Assembly (NCBI RefSeq): GCF_019219825.1
Contig: NZ_JAHUXH010000001.1
Coordinates: 558,001 to 622,000 of the forward strand
DNA from: Streptomyces sp. TRM70350
GTDB lineage: Bacteria > Actinomycetota > Actinomycetes > Streptomycetales > Streptomycetaceae
DNA length: 64,000 nucleotides
Reading direction: 5' to 3'
How positions within the stretch are numbered: the first letter of the stretch is position 1; each line of letters opens with the position of its first letter. Below the pieces are notes generated by a model. That model did no database searches. It worked only from the letters and a program-made list of their open reading frames with translations, and had not been told where the DNA came from. This document shows, one piece after another, positions 1 through 8,567 of the stretch. The position numbers and the translations under genes are program-made.

Positions 1-774
1 CAGCACCACCGTGCAGATCTCCAGCGTGTCGAGACCCGTACGCAGCACCACCCGGTGCAGCAGCCCCTCCCGCACCCGCGGATTGAACCGCAGACTGTCC
101 TCGGCCTGCCGCAGTGCCGCGTCCACCTGCACGATGTCATGGTCGAGGCGGCGTGCCTCGTGCAGGCGCTCGGCCGCGTACTCGACGGGGGTGTGGCCTC
201 CTGCCTCCTCGCCGACCCGCAGCATCAACTGCCGCATCCGGCGGGCGAGCCCCTCGATCGACTCGCCGGCCTCGCCGACCCACACCGGCGGCGCCAGCAG
301 CAGATTGCAGGAGAGCCCGACGACCGCGCCGATCAGCGTCTCCACGATCCGCGCCCAGGCGGTGTCCCCGACGGTGGTGACGCCGAGCACCAGCATCGCG
401 CTGATCGCCACCTCGGGTACGTACTCGTGGACCCGTACCAGGTGCCCGACGGCCAGCGCGGCCAGGATCACCAGGCCGAGGCTCCACCAGGTGAGGCCGA
501 CCAGCAGGCTGAAGGCGATGGCGACGAGGACGCCGGTCACCACGGAGTTCACCCGGCGGACGCCGTTGGTGAGGGTGGCGTAGAGGGTGACCTGGACGAC
601 CAGCAGCGCGGTGAGCGGTGCGGTGAGCGGCGCGGCCTCGGGGCTCAGACGCAGCGCGATGACGTACGCGACGGTCGCCGCGACGGTCGACCGCAGGGTC
701 TGGACGACCACGGGGTCGCGCCGCCACTTCGTCAGGCGCGTGCGGTACGCCGACCGGTCTCGTTCCACTCGCAT
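1..774 (-). CDS. FUSC-family aromatic acid exporter (C-terminus beyond window)
   Basis: The reading frame enters from the left edge and runs 258 codons from an ATG at 774. It encodes an integral membrane protein with at least five hydrophobic stretches near the N-terminus (for example TVAATVAYVIALRL and AFSLLVGLTWWSLGLVILAAL). These are followed by a charged cytoplasmic part with the phrase ESIEGLARRMRQL and a helix-rich LHEARRLDHDIVQ segment. This matches the FUSC/aromatic-acid-exporter family, which is thought to export aromatic carboxylates or related toxic acids; the substrate here is unknown. The start is not firm, because only a weak AAGG lies just upstream. The stop lies outside the window. 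Confidence 0.85.
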   Translation of the reverse strand, partial: MRVERDRSAYRTRLTKWRRDPVVVQTLRSTVAATVAYVIALRLSPEAAPLTAPLTALLVVQVTLYATLTNGVRRVNSVVTGVLVAIAFSLLVGLTWWSLGLVILAALAVGHLVRVHEYVPEVAISAMLVLGVTTVGDTAWARIVETLIGAVVGLSCNLLLAPPVWVGEAGESIEGLARRMRQLMLRVGEEAGGHTPVEYAAERLHEARRLDHDIVQVDAALRQAEDSLRFNPRVREGLLHRVVLRTGLDTLEICTVVL

Positions 775-938
775 CCCTTGGCCTGTTCCCCGTCCCCTGC
801 GGCATCGAACGTATCGTTGCCCGTGGTCCGGTCGATCTGTTCCTCCAGCGCCGGGCTCTCCTCGAAACGAGCCCCGGAGCACAGGCTGCGGTACAGACAG
901 CCGCGCTGCGGGGGCGGGAAGCGCAGGGTGACTCCCAT
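732..938 (-). CDS. possible small cysteine-containing protein overlapping the exporter start
   Basis: A 68-codon frame starting at ATG 938 has the strong G/C third-position bias of real genes here. It overlaps the start of the FUSC-type gene by about 43 bases in another frame. The product has three cysteines (RGCLYRSLC and KGCEW) and a hydrophilic, acidic centre; I do not recognise it. There is no clear ribosome binding site, so it may be a leader ORF coupled to the exporter gene, or simply the GC-biased shadow of an upstream region. Confidence 0.35.
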   Translation of the reverse strand: MGVTLRFPPPQRGCLYRSLCSGARFEESPALEEQIDRTTGNDTFDAAGDGEQAKGCEWNETGRRTARA

Positions 939-1115
939 GGGCCGCCCCGCGCGTTCAGTCGCGGGGTCAGGGTGGCGCCCGGCGTGCGGGAGGCGTTCCG
1001 TACCCTGTAGCGCGCCCCGGGCGCCTTAGCTCAGGACCTGAATTAAGGGTCGGAGTAATATCCCGGTGGGCCGGCGGGGTGTGTCGCCGGTCGGGCGGGG
1101 TGGGGAAGGAGCCAC

Positions 1116-2405
1116 ATGGCGGGGCGGAACGGGCGCACGGTGCGTGACCTCAGGCGGGCCAACCGGACGGCCGTGCTGCAACGACTGTACTTCGACGGCC
1201 CGCTCAGCCGCTTCGAGCTCGGCCCGGCGACCGGCCTCAGCTCGGGCTCCGTCAGCAACGTCGTCGCCGACCTGGTCGCCGACGGACTGGTGGAGGAGGC
1301 GGGCAGCGTCGACTCCGACGGCGGCCGCCCGCGCACGCTGCTGCGGGTGGCGCCCGGCAGCGGCCACATGATCGGCGTCGATGTCGGCGAGACCCGGGTG
1401 CGCGTGGAGTTGTTCGACCTCACCCTCACCGAACTCGCCCGCACGGAACGGCCGTTGGAGCAGCAGCGGTACGACGTCGAGGTGATCGTCGGCCACCTCC
1501 GCGACGGCGTCGCCGAAGTGCTCGCCGCCGCGGATGTGGCTCCCGAGCGGCTGCTCGGCGTGGGGATCGGCGTCCCCGGCATCGTCGAACACCGCCCGGA
1601 CCGGGGCGCCGTCGTGCACGGCCAGACGATCGGCTGGGACGCGGTCCCGCTGGAGGCGCTGCTCCGCGCCACCTCCCGGCTCCCGGAGACCGCCGCGTAC
1701 TTCATCGACAACGGCGCCAAGACGCTCGGCCAGGCCGAGATGTGGTTCGGCGGCGGACGCGGCGCCCGCAACGCGGTCGTCGTGCTGTTCGGCTCCGGCG
1801 TCGGCGCCTGTCTCGTCACGCCCGAGGTGGAGCACGGGCGGGCCGTCGAGTGGGGCCATCTGACGGTACGGGTCAGGGGGCGCCGCTGCCGGTGCGGTGC
1901 GCTCGGCTGCCTGGAGGCCTACGCGGGCGCCGAGTCGCTGCTGGAGCGCTGGCGCGAGGAGGGCGGCCGCCCGCCCGAGGGCACCGACGAGGAGACCGCG
2001 CTCACCGCGATGCTGGCCGCCGCCTACCCGCCCGAGGGCGGTACGGCGGACCCGGCGGCGCTGGCCGTGCTGGAGGAGACCGCCGAGTATCTGGGCGCGG
2101 GCCTGTCCGACCTGATCAACCTCTTCCAGCCGGAGCGGATCCTGATCGGCGGCTGGGCGGGCCTTCAGCTCGGCGCCGGGTTCCTGCCCGCCGTACGCCG
2201 GCACGCGGCGGCGTACGCCCTGCGGCATCCGGCCGAGAAGGTCACCATTGAGCTGGGCCGGCTCGGGCCCGACGCGGTCACCGTCGGCGCGGCGATCCTG
2301 CCGCTGGCCGACTTCTTCGCCCGCGGCGGCCGCCGCCCCGAGCCCACACCGCAGGGACCGCCGCCGGCCTGGCGCGCGGTCCTGAGGGAGCGGGCGCCGC
2401 ACTGA
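1116..2405 (+). CDS. ROK-family transcriptional regulator
   Basis: The 429-residue protein starts at ATG 1116 behind GAAGGAG. Residues about 10-60 form a winged helix-turn-helix (LSRFELGPATGLSSGSVSNV). From about residue 88 a ROK sugar-kinase-like domain begins with IGVDVGETRV. The ROK zinc motif is complete: a histidine in EWGHL, then CRCGALGCLE, fitting CxCGxxGCxE. Such proteins usually repress sugar uptake or catabolic genes and respond to a sugar or sugar phosphate. No sugar transporter is adjacent, so the target is unclear. It faces away from the exporter gene, and the short AT-richer upstream stretch near 1040-1061 could hold its promoter. Confidence 0.9.
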   Translation: MAGRNGRTVRDLRRANRTAVLQRLYFDGPLSRFELGPATGLSSGSVSNVVADLVADGLVEEAGSVDSDGGRPRTLLRVAPGSGHMIGVDVGETRVRVELFDLTLTELARTERPLEQQRYDVEVIVGHLRDGVAEVLAAADVAPERLLGVGIGVPGIVEHRPDRGAVVHGQTIGWDAVPLEALLRATSRLPETAAYFIDNGAKTLGQAEMWFGGGRGARNAVVVLFGSGVGACLVTPEVEHGRAVEWGHLTVRVRGRRCRCGALGCLEAYAGAESLLERWREEGGRPPEGTDEETALTAMLAAAYPPEGGTADPAALAVLEETAEYLGAGLSDLINLFQPERILIGGWAGLQLGAGFLPAVRRHAAAYALRHPAEKVTIELGRLGPDAVTVGAAILPLADFFARGGRRPEPTPQGPPPAWRAVLRERAPH

Positions 2406-2490
2406 CCGGGCGACGTCCATGACGTGCGGTTTCGCCGCCGCTGCCGGAGGTACTCGCGTGGCTCTCGAAACGCCAGGAAGGGAGTATGTC

Positions 2491-2781
2491 GTGACCGACC
2501 ATCGCCATGAGGAGCCGGGCCGCGGTCCCGGTCCCGTACCGCGTGACCTGCCCGACCAGCAGGCCGTGCCGGACGAGGAGGACCCCTGGGAGGTGTCCTC
2601 GGCCGAGGGGGACCGCGCTGCCGAGGCTGCCAAGCAGGCGGAGGGCGCCGAGGGCGCTGAGAAGGACCGGGCCGCCGCCGACGTACCCGACACGGACGAG
2701 GCGGGTTCGGGCAGACAGGGCGCCCCGCAGTCGGCCACGGTCCACCCCGTGCACCCGGCACCGGACGAGTCACCGGACTGA
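2491..2781 (+). CDS. small acidic hypothetical protein
   Basis: I place the start at GTG 2491 because GAAGGGAG sits seven bases upstream. An in-frame start further up lacks such a site. The product is about 96 residues, very rich in Glu, Asp, Ala and Pro, with no hydrophobic segment, a central EEDPWEVSS phrase and an AAEAAKQAEGAEGAEKD helix-prone stretch. It is probably a soluble, largely disordered protein. It follows the ROK regulator by about 85 bases in the same direction, and may be cotranscribed. Function unknown. Confidence 0.65.
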   Translation: MTDHRHEEPGRGPGPVPRDLPDQQAVPDEEDPWEVSSAEGDRAAEAAKQAEGAEGAEKDRAAADVPDTDEAGSGRQGAPQSATVHPVHPAPDESPD

Positions 2782-2847
2782 ACACACCGGTGGACGTGGA
2801 CCGGCACGCGCCGTTCAAGGGGGGCTCAGCCCACCCGCCCCGGGAGC

Positions 2848-3876
2848 TCAGCCCACCTTCCGCCCCCGCATCGGCTCCGTCCGCGCCCCCGCCCCCTGCT
2901 GAAGCCCTTGGAGGAACTCCTCGATCACCTCGGTCGCCGTGCGCGTCGGCCGCCAGCCCAGTTCGGTGTGCGCGCGCGTGCAGTCCATCAGCGGCAGCCG
3001 CAGCACGGCGTCGAAGAGGTGCGGGGAGGCGGGCAGCAGATGCAGCCCCCACGCGGCGGCGATCGCCGAGCGGGCCGCGGTCCGGGGCAGCCGTACCGGA
3101 CGGCTGCCGAGCATCTCAGCCAGCAGCTCCGCGTCGACCGGCGGCTCGGCCGCGAGGTTGAAGGCGCCCCGCACGTCCGAGCCCACCGCCAGCTGGTACG
3201 CGGCGGCCGCGTCGTCGGTGTGCAGCGCCTGCACCCGCAGTCCGGGGACGTCCGGCAGGAACGGCAGCAGCTCGGGACGTGCCAGCGGGCCCGGCAGGAA
3301 CCTGCCGCCGAAGATCCGCCGCTGCTCGCTCGCCGACTCCCGCTTGAACAGGAACGCGGGCCGCATCCGCACCACCCGGATCCCGGGGTGGTCCCGTTCG
3401 AAGGCGTCGAGAGCACGTTCGAGATAGGCCTTCTCCCGGCAGTACGCGGCGTCCGGCCAGCCGTGCGTCGGCCAGGACTCGTCGACGGCCTGGTCCTTGG
3501 GCCCCGGCGAGTACGCGCCCACCGAGGAGGCGTGGACGAGGGTGGGCACGCCCGCGGAGGCGACCGCGTCGAACACCCGGATGCTGCCCAGCACGTTGGT
3601 GCGCCAGGTGGTCGCCGGGTCGTGTGTCGGCTGAAACGCCCAGGCCAGATGGACGACGGCGTCGGCGCCGAGGAACTCCTTGACGAGATCGGCCTGTTCG
3701 GACGCCACATCGACCGCGGCCCAGTCCGTCTTCGGCGGCGACCACTCGGGAAGCCGCCGCGCCAGGCCCCGTACCGACCCGACCTGCGGATCCTCGGACA
3801 AAAGGCGCACCACGCTGGTGCCCACATTGCCGGTCGCGCCCGTGACGACGATCCTGCTGCCCGCTTCGCTGCTCAC
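2848..3876 (-). CDS. NAD-dependent epimerase/dehydratase family protein (extended SDR)
   Basis: The start is GTG 3876, preceded by GAGAGGAG; in-frame codons further upstream look non-coding. The product is 342 residues. An N-terminal Rossmann motif TGATGNVG binds NAD(P). The later HASSVGAYSPG and YCREK phrases supply the SDR catalytic Ser and Tyr-x3-Lys. This is the extended SDR class that acts on sugar nucleotides, steroids or dihydroflavonols; the substrate cannot be read from sequence. It is separated from the HAD gene upstream by a strong hairpin, so it is probably its own transcription unit. Confidence 0.88.
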   Translation of the reverse strand: MSSEAGSRIVVTGATGNVGTSVVRLLSEDPQVGSVRGLARRLPEWSPPKTDWAAVDVASEQADLVKEFLGADAVVHLAWAFQPTHDPATTWRTNVLGSIRVFDAVASAGVPTLVHASSVGAYSPGPKDQAVDESWPTHGWPDAAYCREKAYLERALDAFERDHPGIRVVRMRPAFLFKRESASEQRRIFGGRFLPGPLARPELLPFLPDVPGLRVQALHTDDAAAAYQLAVGSDVRGAFNLAAEPPVDAELLAEMLGSRPVRLPRTAARSAIAAAWGLHLLPASPHLFDAVLRLPLMDCTRAHTELGWRPTRTATEVIEEFLQGLQQGAGARTEPMRGRKVG

Positions 3877-3969
3877 GTTCCGCTCCTCTCGGGCGTACTC
3901 CTGGCGGTGGAGGGCACCGAGTACCCGGTCGCGGCCGCTCGCACGCGTACGAGTACGGGTGAGAGAAAG

Positions 3970-3999
3970 CCCCGACCGGACGGGGGAGGCCGGTCGGGG
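3970..3999 (-). terminator. hairpin terminator downstream of the HAD gene
   Basis: Ten-base perfect arms CCCCGACCGG and CCGGTCGGGG enclose a ten-base loop. Read on the minus strand the hairpin is followed by a pyrimidine-rich CTTTCTCT stretch. It lies about 110 bases past the stop of the HAD phosphatase gene and before the epimerase gene, both on this strand. Confidence 0.65.
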
Positions 4000-4108
4000 C
4001 GGTATGAGGGTGGGCACGGATGGCGGTCGCCTCTCGGCGCCACGAGTTGTTCAACGGGTAACTGTCCTCGGGCGTTCCGTCGCGCGCCCCGAAATGCCGT
4101 GATCCGTG

Positions 4109-4771
4109 TCACCCTGCCGCCCCGCTCAGCTCCGGCAGGGACGCCAGCAGATGAGCGGGATCGTCGTAGATGGCGTCCGCCCCGGCCTCCTCCAGGTCCG
4201 CCCGTGGAATCCCGCCGCACAGCACGCCCACGCACCGCACCCCGGCCCGGCTGCCCGCCCGCATGTCCCACACGGTGTCGCCCACGAACACCGCCCGCTC
4301 GGCGGGTACCCCGGCGAGTTCCAGGGCGTGCTCGACGGGCTCGGGTGCGGGCTTGCCCTGCTCCACGTCGTCGGCACTGGCCGTCGCGGTGATCGCCTCG
4401 TCCGCGTCGATCGCGCGGCGCAGCGCGGCCAGCTCGGTGCCGCCCGCCGAGGTCGCCAGCACCACGCTCCAGCCGTCCCGGTGCAGCCGGCGCAGCAGCG
4501 GGCCGGCGTCGGGCAGCGCGGGCAGCCGGTCGAAGTACTGCCCGTAGAGGACTTTGTGGGCGGTGCTCAGCTCGTCGTCCCGGTCCTTGTCCCGGTCGTC
4601 GCCGAGCAGATGCGCGATCAGGTCCGACGAGCCCAGGCCCACCGCCCGGTGGATGGCGTGCATCGGGATGTGATGGCCCGCCTGCCGGAAGGCCTCCCAC
4701 CAGGTCGCGACATGCAGATGGTTGGTGTCGACGAGCGTTCCGTCGACGTCGAACACGGCGGCGCGATCCAT
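4109..4771 (-). CDS. HAD-superfamily phosphatase (phosphoglycolate phosphatase-like)
   Basis: The protein is 220 residues with all HAD motifs: FDVDGTLVDT at residues 7-16 (nucleophile and acid Asp), LATSAG (motif II), GKPAPEP (motif III lysine) and FVGDTVWDM (motif IV metal ligands). An alpha-helical cap follows motif I, as in the phosphoglycolate phosphatase/beta-phosphoglucomutase group. It should hydrolyse a small phosphate ester in the cytoplasm; the substrate is not defined. The gene is followed by a hairpin at 3970-3999. It starts about 90 bases downstream of the stop of the PHP-domain gene, on the same strand. Confidence 0.88.
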   Translation of the reverse strand: MDRAAVFDVDGTLVDTNHLHVATWWEAFRQAGHHIPMHAIHRAVGLGSSDLIAHLLGDDRDKDRDDELSTAHKVLYGQYFDRLPALPDAGPLLRRLHRDGWSVVLATSAGGTELAALRRAIDADEAITATASADDVEQGKPAPEPVEHALELAGVPAERAVFVGDTVWDMRAGSRAGVRCVGVLCGGIPRADLEEAGADAIYDDPAHLLASLPELSGAAG

Positions 4772-4864
4772 GGCGGTCCTTCCGCTCCCTTCCGCTCACC
4801 CCTCGTCAGGCTTCGTCAGCCGCACGAGTACCACGCGAGCGGCCCGCCAAGCGGACACCGGGCC

Positions 4865-5899
4865 TCATCCCACCCCGGTCGGCACCAGCCCCTCCCGCGT
4901 CCAGCCCAGCAGCTCCTCGGCCGACCAGGTGGTCACGATCCGCTCCGCGGGTATCCCGCACTCCTCCGCCCGGGCGCAGCCGTTGATCTGCCAGTCCAGC
5001 TGCCCCGGCGCGTGCGCGTCGGTGTCGATCGAGAAGAGCACGCCCGCCGCCAGCGCCTGACGCAGCAGTCGGCGAGGCGGGTCGAGCCGTTCGGGGCGAC
5101 TGTTGATCTCCACCGCCGTACCGGACTCGGCGCACGCGGCGAACACCTCCTCCGCGTCGAACTCCGACTCCGGCCGCCCGCGCCCGGTCACCAGCCGCCC
5201 GGTGCAGTGCCCGAGGATGTCGGCGTGCGGATCGCGGACGGCCCGCACCATGCGGCGGGTCATCGAGCGGGCGTCCATGCGCAGCTTGGAGTGCACGGAC
5301 ACCACCACGACGTCCAGCCGCGCCAGCAGCTCCGGCTCCTGGTCCAGCGAGCCGTCCTCCAGGATGTCGCACTCGATGCCGGTGAGCAGCCGGAACGGCG
5401 CCCACGTCGCGTTGAGGGCGGCCACCACGTCCAGCTGCTCGCGCAGCCGCTCGGCCGACAGCCCGCGCGCCACCGTCAGCCTGGGGGAGTGGTCGGTGAG
5501 CGCCGTCCACTCGTGGCCGAGCGCCGCCGCGGCCCGGCCCATCTCGTCGATCGGGCTGCCGCCGTCCGACCAGTCGGAGTGCACATGGCAGTCCCCGCGC
5601 AGCAGCGCCAGCAACCCCTCCCCGCCCCGCACCGGCCGCTCCTGCCCGGCCTCGCCCTCCAGCTGTACCAGATAGCCCGGCACCTGCCCCGCCAGCGCCT
5701 CCCGCACCACCTGCGCGGTCTTCGGGCCGACGCCCTTGAGTGACTCCAGCGACCCCGCGGCCGCCCGCGCGCGCAGCTCGTCCTCGGGCAGCTCGGCCAC
5801 CACGCGGGCGGCGGTGCGAAAGGCACGGACGCGGTACGTCGGCGCCAGCGACCGCTCCAGCAGGAAGGCGATCCGGCCCAGTGCCTCGACGGGATCCAT
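4865..5899 (-). CDS. PHP-domain phosphoesterase with helix-hairpin-helix (PolX-like)
   Basis: The start is ATG 5899, behind GGAGGTGGCG. The 344-residue protein begins with a DNA-polymerase-beta-like 8-kDa region and a helix-hairpin-helix LKGVGPKTAQVV (about residues 55-66). A PHP domain follows, marked by DCHVHSDWSDG, ALTDHSP, GIECDIL, VVSVHS and DTDAHAPGQLDW, which supply the metal-binding His/Asp residues. The polymerase palm and fingers of full bacterial PolX (about 570 residues) are absent. It is therefore probably a stand-alone nuclease or phosphoesterase of DNA repair or nucleotide metabolism. This is a recurring actinobacterial architecture. Confidence 0.85.
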   Translation of the reverse strand: MDPVEALGRIAFLLERSLAPTYRVRAFRTAARVVAELPEDELRARAAAGSLESLKGVGPKTAQVVREALAGQVPGYLVQLEGEAGQERPVRGGEGLLALLRGDCHVHSDWSDGGSPIDEMGRAAAALGHEWTALTDHSPRLTVARGLSAERLREQLDVVAALNATWAPFRLLTGIECDILEDGSLDQEPELLARLDVVVVSVHSKLRMDARSMTRRMVRAVRDPHADILGHCTGRLVTGRGRPESEFDAEEVFAACAESGTAVEINSRPERLDPPRRLLRQALAAGVLFSIDTDAHAPGQLDWQINGCARAEECGIPAERIVTTWSAEELLGWTREGLVPTGVG

Positions 5900-6042
5900 C
5901 GCCACCTCCTCCGGGTCACCCTCCAGGGTTCCGCAGCCCCACGGGGGCCGCACGGCGGACTCTCGGCGGCCCTGCGCGGTTTGTCCGGTACGCGCCGGGG
6001 TACTGCGATGCCTCGTCCTGCAGTCGTCCAGCGGAGGCCTTC

Positions 6043-6852
6043 ATGACCGCCCCCACCGCACCCCACCCCAAGGTCGCCCTGATCACCGGCGCCGACTCGG
6101 GCATCGGACGCGCCACCGCCGTCCGGCTGGCCGAGGCGGGGCTGGATGTCGGCATCACCTGGCACAGTGACGAGAAGGGCGCCGAGGAGACCGCCGAGGA
6201 GGTGCGGGCCGCAGGCCGGCGGGCGGCCGTCGCCCGGATGGATCTCACACGGCTGCCCGAGGCCGCGGACACCGTCGACGAGCTGTGCGGGACGCTCGGC
6301 CGGCTGGACGTGCTCGTCAACAACGCCGGAACGGGCACGGCCACACCCTTCCTCGACCTGGAGCTCGCCAAGGTGCGCGAGGTCCTCGACGTCGACCTCG
6401 TCGGCCCCTTCCTGTGCGGGCAGCGGGCGGCGCGGCACATGATCCGGCAGGGCGACGGGGGCCGGATCGTCAACGTGACGTCCGTGCACGAGCACCAGCC
6501 CAGGGTGGGCGCCGCGCCGTACTGCGCGGCCAAGGGCGGCCTCGGCCTGCTCACCCAGGTCATGGCCCTGGAACTCGCCGAGCACGGCATCACCGTCAAC
6601 GCCGTCGCCCCCGGCGAGATCGCCACGCCCATGACCGGCCAGGAGGACACGGACGTCCGCAGCGAGCGGCGCCCCGGCGTGCCGCTGGGGCGGCCGGGCG
6701 ACGCCCGGGAGGTCGCCGCCGTGATCGCCTTCCTCGCCGGGCCCGACGCCTCGTACGTCACCGGCGCGTCCTGGACCGTCGACGGCGGCATGCTCCGCAT
6801 GGGCCCGCAGGCGGGCTCCCACCTGACCTCGGACGACTGGCGGCGCCCCTGA
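6043..6852 (+). CDS. short-chain dehydrogenase/reductase
   Basis: The protein is 269 residues from ATG 6043, with GGAGG eight bases upstream. It has the classical SDR pattern: TGADSGIG cofactor loop, NNAG, a catalytic Ser in VTSVHEH, YCAAKGG with Tyr and Lys, and a C-terminal YVTGASWTVDGG. It is a cytoplasmic NAD(P)(H)-dependent oxidoreductase in the 3-oxoacyl-ACP reductase/glucose dehydrogenase group; the true substrate is unknown. It diverges from the PHP-domain gene over about 140 bases. Confidence 0.9.
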   Translation: MTAPTAPHPKVALITGADSGIGRATAVRLAEAGLDVGITWHSDEKGAEETAEEVRAAGRRAAVARMDLTRLPEAADTVDELCGTLGRLDVLVNNAGTGTATPFLDLELAKVREVLDVDLVGPFLCGQRAARHMIRQGDGGRIVNVTSVHEHQPRVGAAPYCAAKGGLGLLTQVMALELAEHGITVNAVAPGEIATPMTGQEDTDVRSERRPGVPLGRPGDAREVAAVIAFLAGPDASYVTGASWTVDGGMLRMGPQAGSHLTSDDWRRP

Positions 6853-6931
6853 GCCCGCACAGCCCCTGGGCGCCGCCACCGGCCGCCGCAGCAGGGGCCG
6901 CAGTGGCCGGATCCGCTCTACGCTCTATGAC

Positions 6932-7168
6932 ATGACCGAAATCGCGAGCCCCTACATCTCCCATCCGCGGATCACGGTGCTCGGCGTCCAGCCCGGCAGT
7001 CCGCCGTTCCGCATCGTGGAGATCGACGGTCAAGTGGTCGGTGCGGCGCGGGCCGTCACCGATGTCCTGGAGACTGCCGCTGCCTTCGGCATCACGGTCC
7101 ACGACCTGGACGACCCGGACGTGGTGCGCTGGGTCGGCGGCGACAAGTTCACCTGGAAACCCCGCTAG
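6932..7168 (+). CDS. small conserved-looking hypothetical protein
   Basis: A 78-residue soluble protein from ATG 6932, with good codon bias and no membrane segment. Features are PFRIVEIDGQVVG, a predicted helix AVTDVLETAAAFGI and a C-terminal WVGGDKFTWKPR. I cannot assign a family. It ends nine bases before the convergent GH16 gene, leaving no room for a separate terminator. Confidence 0.7.
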   Translation: MTEIASPYISHPRITVLGVQPGSPPFRIVEIDGQVVGAARAVTDVLETAAAFGITVHDLDDPDVVRWVGGDKFTWKPR

Positions 7169-7177
7169 GGCCTGCGC

Positions 7178-8413
7178 TCAGCCCACCGTCCACTTCTGGT
7201 CGGCGCCGCCCGTGCAGGTCCAGATCTGCAGCCGCGTGCCGTTGGCCGAACCGCTGCCGGTGACGTCCAGGCACTTGTCGGCCTGCGGGTTGACGAGGTC
7301 GTGTGCCGCCGTGACGACCCACTTCTGCGCGCCCGTGCCGTTGCAGTCCCACAGCTGGACGGCGGTGCCGTCCCTCGTGCCGCCGCTCGCGACGTCCAGG
7401 CACTTGCCGAGCGCCCGGATCGTCCCGTCCGCGCCGACGGTCCACTGCTGCGCGGCGGTGCCGTTGCAGTCGTAGAGCTGGACGGGCGTGCCGTTGGCGG
7501 AGTTCGCCCCGGCGACGTCCACGCACATGCCGGCCAGCCCCCTGATCGCCACGCCGGTCGCCGAGTCGCTCGTGGTCACCGACACGTGGTCCACCACCAG
7601 CTGCTGCGGGAAGACGGTGGAGCCGTCCGGGTCGCCCGGCCAGTAGCCGCCGACCGCGAGGTTGAGGATCAGGAAGAACGGCTTGTTGAACACCCACTGC
7701 TTCCCACCCAGGTCGGCGGGTGTACGGCGCTGGTAGACGTTGCCGTCCACGGACCAGGCGATCGAGTCGGGCGCCCAGTCGACGGCGAAGGTGTGGAAGC
7801 CGTCCGCGAAGGCCTGCCCGTTCGGCAGGGAGTAGGCCGCGCCGACGCCGCCCGAGCCGAAGTAGCCCGGGCCGTGGATCGTGCCGTGCACCGTGGAGGG
7901 CTCGAAGCCGACGTTCTCCATGACGTCGATCTCGCCCGAGTCCGGCCAGCCGACGTCGCCCAGGTCGTTGCCGAGCATCCAGAACGCCGGCCACATGCCC
8001 TGCCCGCGCGGGATCTTCATGCGGGCCTCGACATGTCCGTACTGCGCGGTGAACTTCCCGGCGGTGTTCAGCCGGGCCGAGGTGTACTCGCAGCGGCCGT
8101 ACCAGCACTGGTGGTTCGCCGGGTTCTCCTTCCGGGCGGTGATCACCAGATGGCCCTGGCCGTCGAGCGCGGCGTTGTTCGTGCCGGGTGTGTAGTACTG
8201 CCGCTCGTGGTTGTTGACGTTGTCGCCGGTCTCGATCTGCCACTTCGAGGAGTCGACCGCCGCACCGGCGGGACCGTCGAAGGTGTCGGAGAACGTCACC
8301 GCCCGGACATCGGCCGGCTCCGCCCGGGCGGGCGCGGCGACGGCGGCGGAGGCGAGCAGCACGGCGGACAGCGCGCCGAGCAGGCATCTGCGGAGCAGTC
8401 GTGGGGAAGCCAC
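7178..8413 (-). CDS. secreted GH16 beta-glucanase with ricin-type lectin domain
   Basis: The protein is 411 residues. A Sec signal peptide (residues 1-31, ending PARA) precedes a GH16 domain (about 35-285). Its active-site motif is GEIDVME, with E161 as nucleophile, D163, and E166 as acid/base. The signature is that of endo-beta-1,3- or 1,3-1,4-glucanases (laminarinase type). Residues about 290-411 are a beta-trefoil of three repeats, each ending in a QxW element (QQWTV, QKWVV, QKWTV), typical of CBM13/ricin-B lectin modules that bind polysaccharide. It should act outside the cell on fungal or plant beta-glucan. A candidate promoter lies at 8485-8513. Confidence 0.95.
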   Translation of the reverse strand: MASPRLLRRCLLGALSAVLLASAAVAAPARAEPADVRAVTFSDTFDGPAGAAVDSSKWQIETGDNVNNHERQYYTPGTNNAALDGQGHLVITARKENPANHQCWYGRCEYTSARLNTAGKFTAQYGHVEARMKIPRGQGMWPAFWMLGNDLGDVGWPDSGEIDVMENVGFEPSTVHGTIHGPGYFGSGGVGAAYSLPNGQAFADGFHTFAVDWAPDSIAWSVDGNVYQRRTPADLGGKQWVFNKPFFLILNLAVGGYWPGDPDGSTVFPQQLVVDHVSVTTSDSATGVAIRGLAGMCVDVAGANSANGTPVQLYDCNGTAAQQWTVGADGTIRALGKCLDVASGGTRDGTAVQLWDCNGTGAQKWVVTAAHDLVNPQADKCLDVTGSGSANGTRLQIWTCTGGADQKWTVG

Positions 8414-8484
8414 GGCCTTCCCTTCCGTACGGCGTCCCGCGCACGGGCGCGCCGACTGAGGTGGGGGGTGAAGGATTCCCCTTG

Positions 8485-8513
8485 ATTCAAGAGGTGAGGT
8501 AAGGGTGCGTCAA
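8485..8513 (-). promoter_or_regulatory. candidate promoter of the GH16 gene
   Basis: On the minus strand TTGACG (8508-8513) is followed after 17 bases by TTGAAT (8485-8490), about 70 bases before the GH16 start. This fits a housekeeping-type promoter, with a moderate -10 match. The -10 overlaps a small palindrome, CTTGATTCAAG. Confidence 0.45.
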
Positions 8514-8567
8514 TACCTTGGTACAGACCAGAAGTTGGAGCCCGCGTCGCGACGGACGTCGGATCTC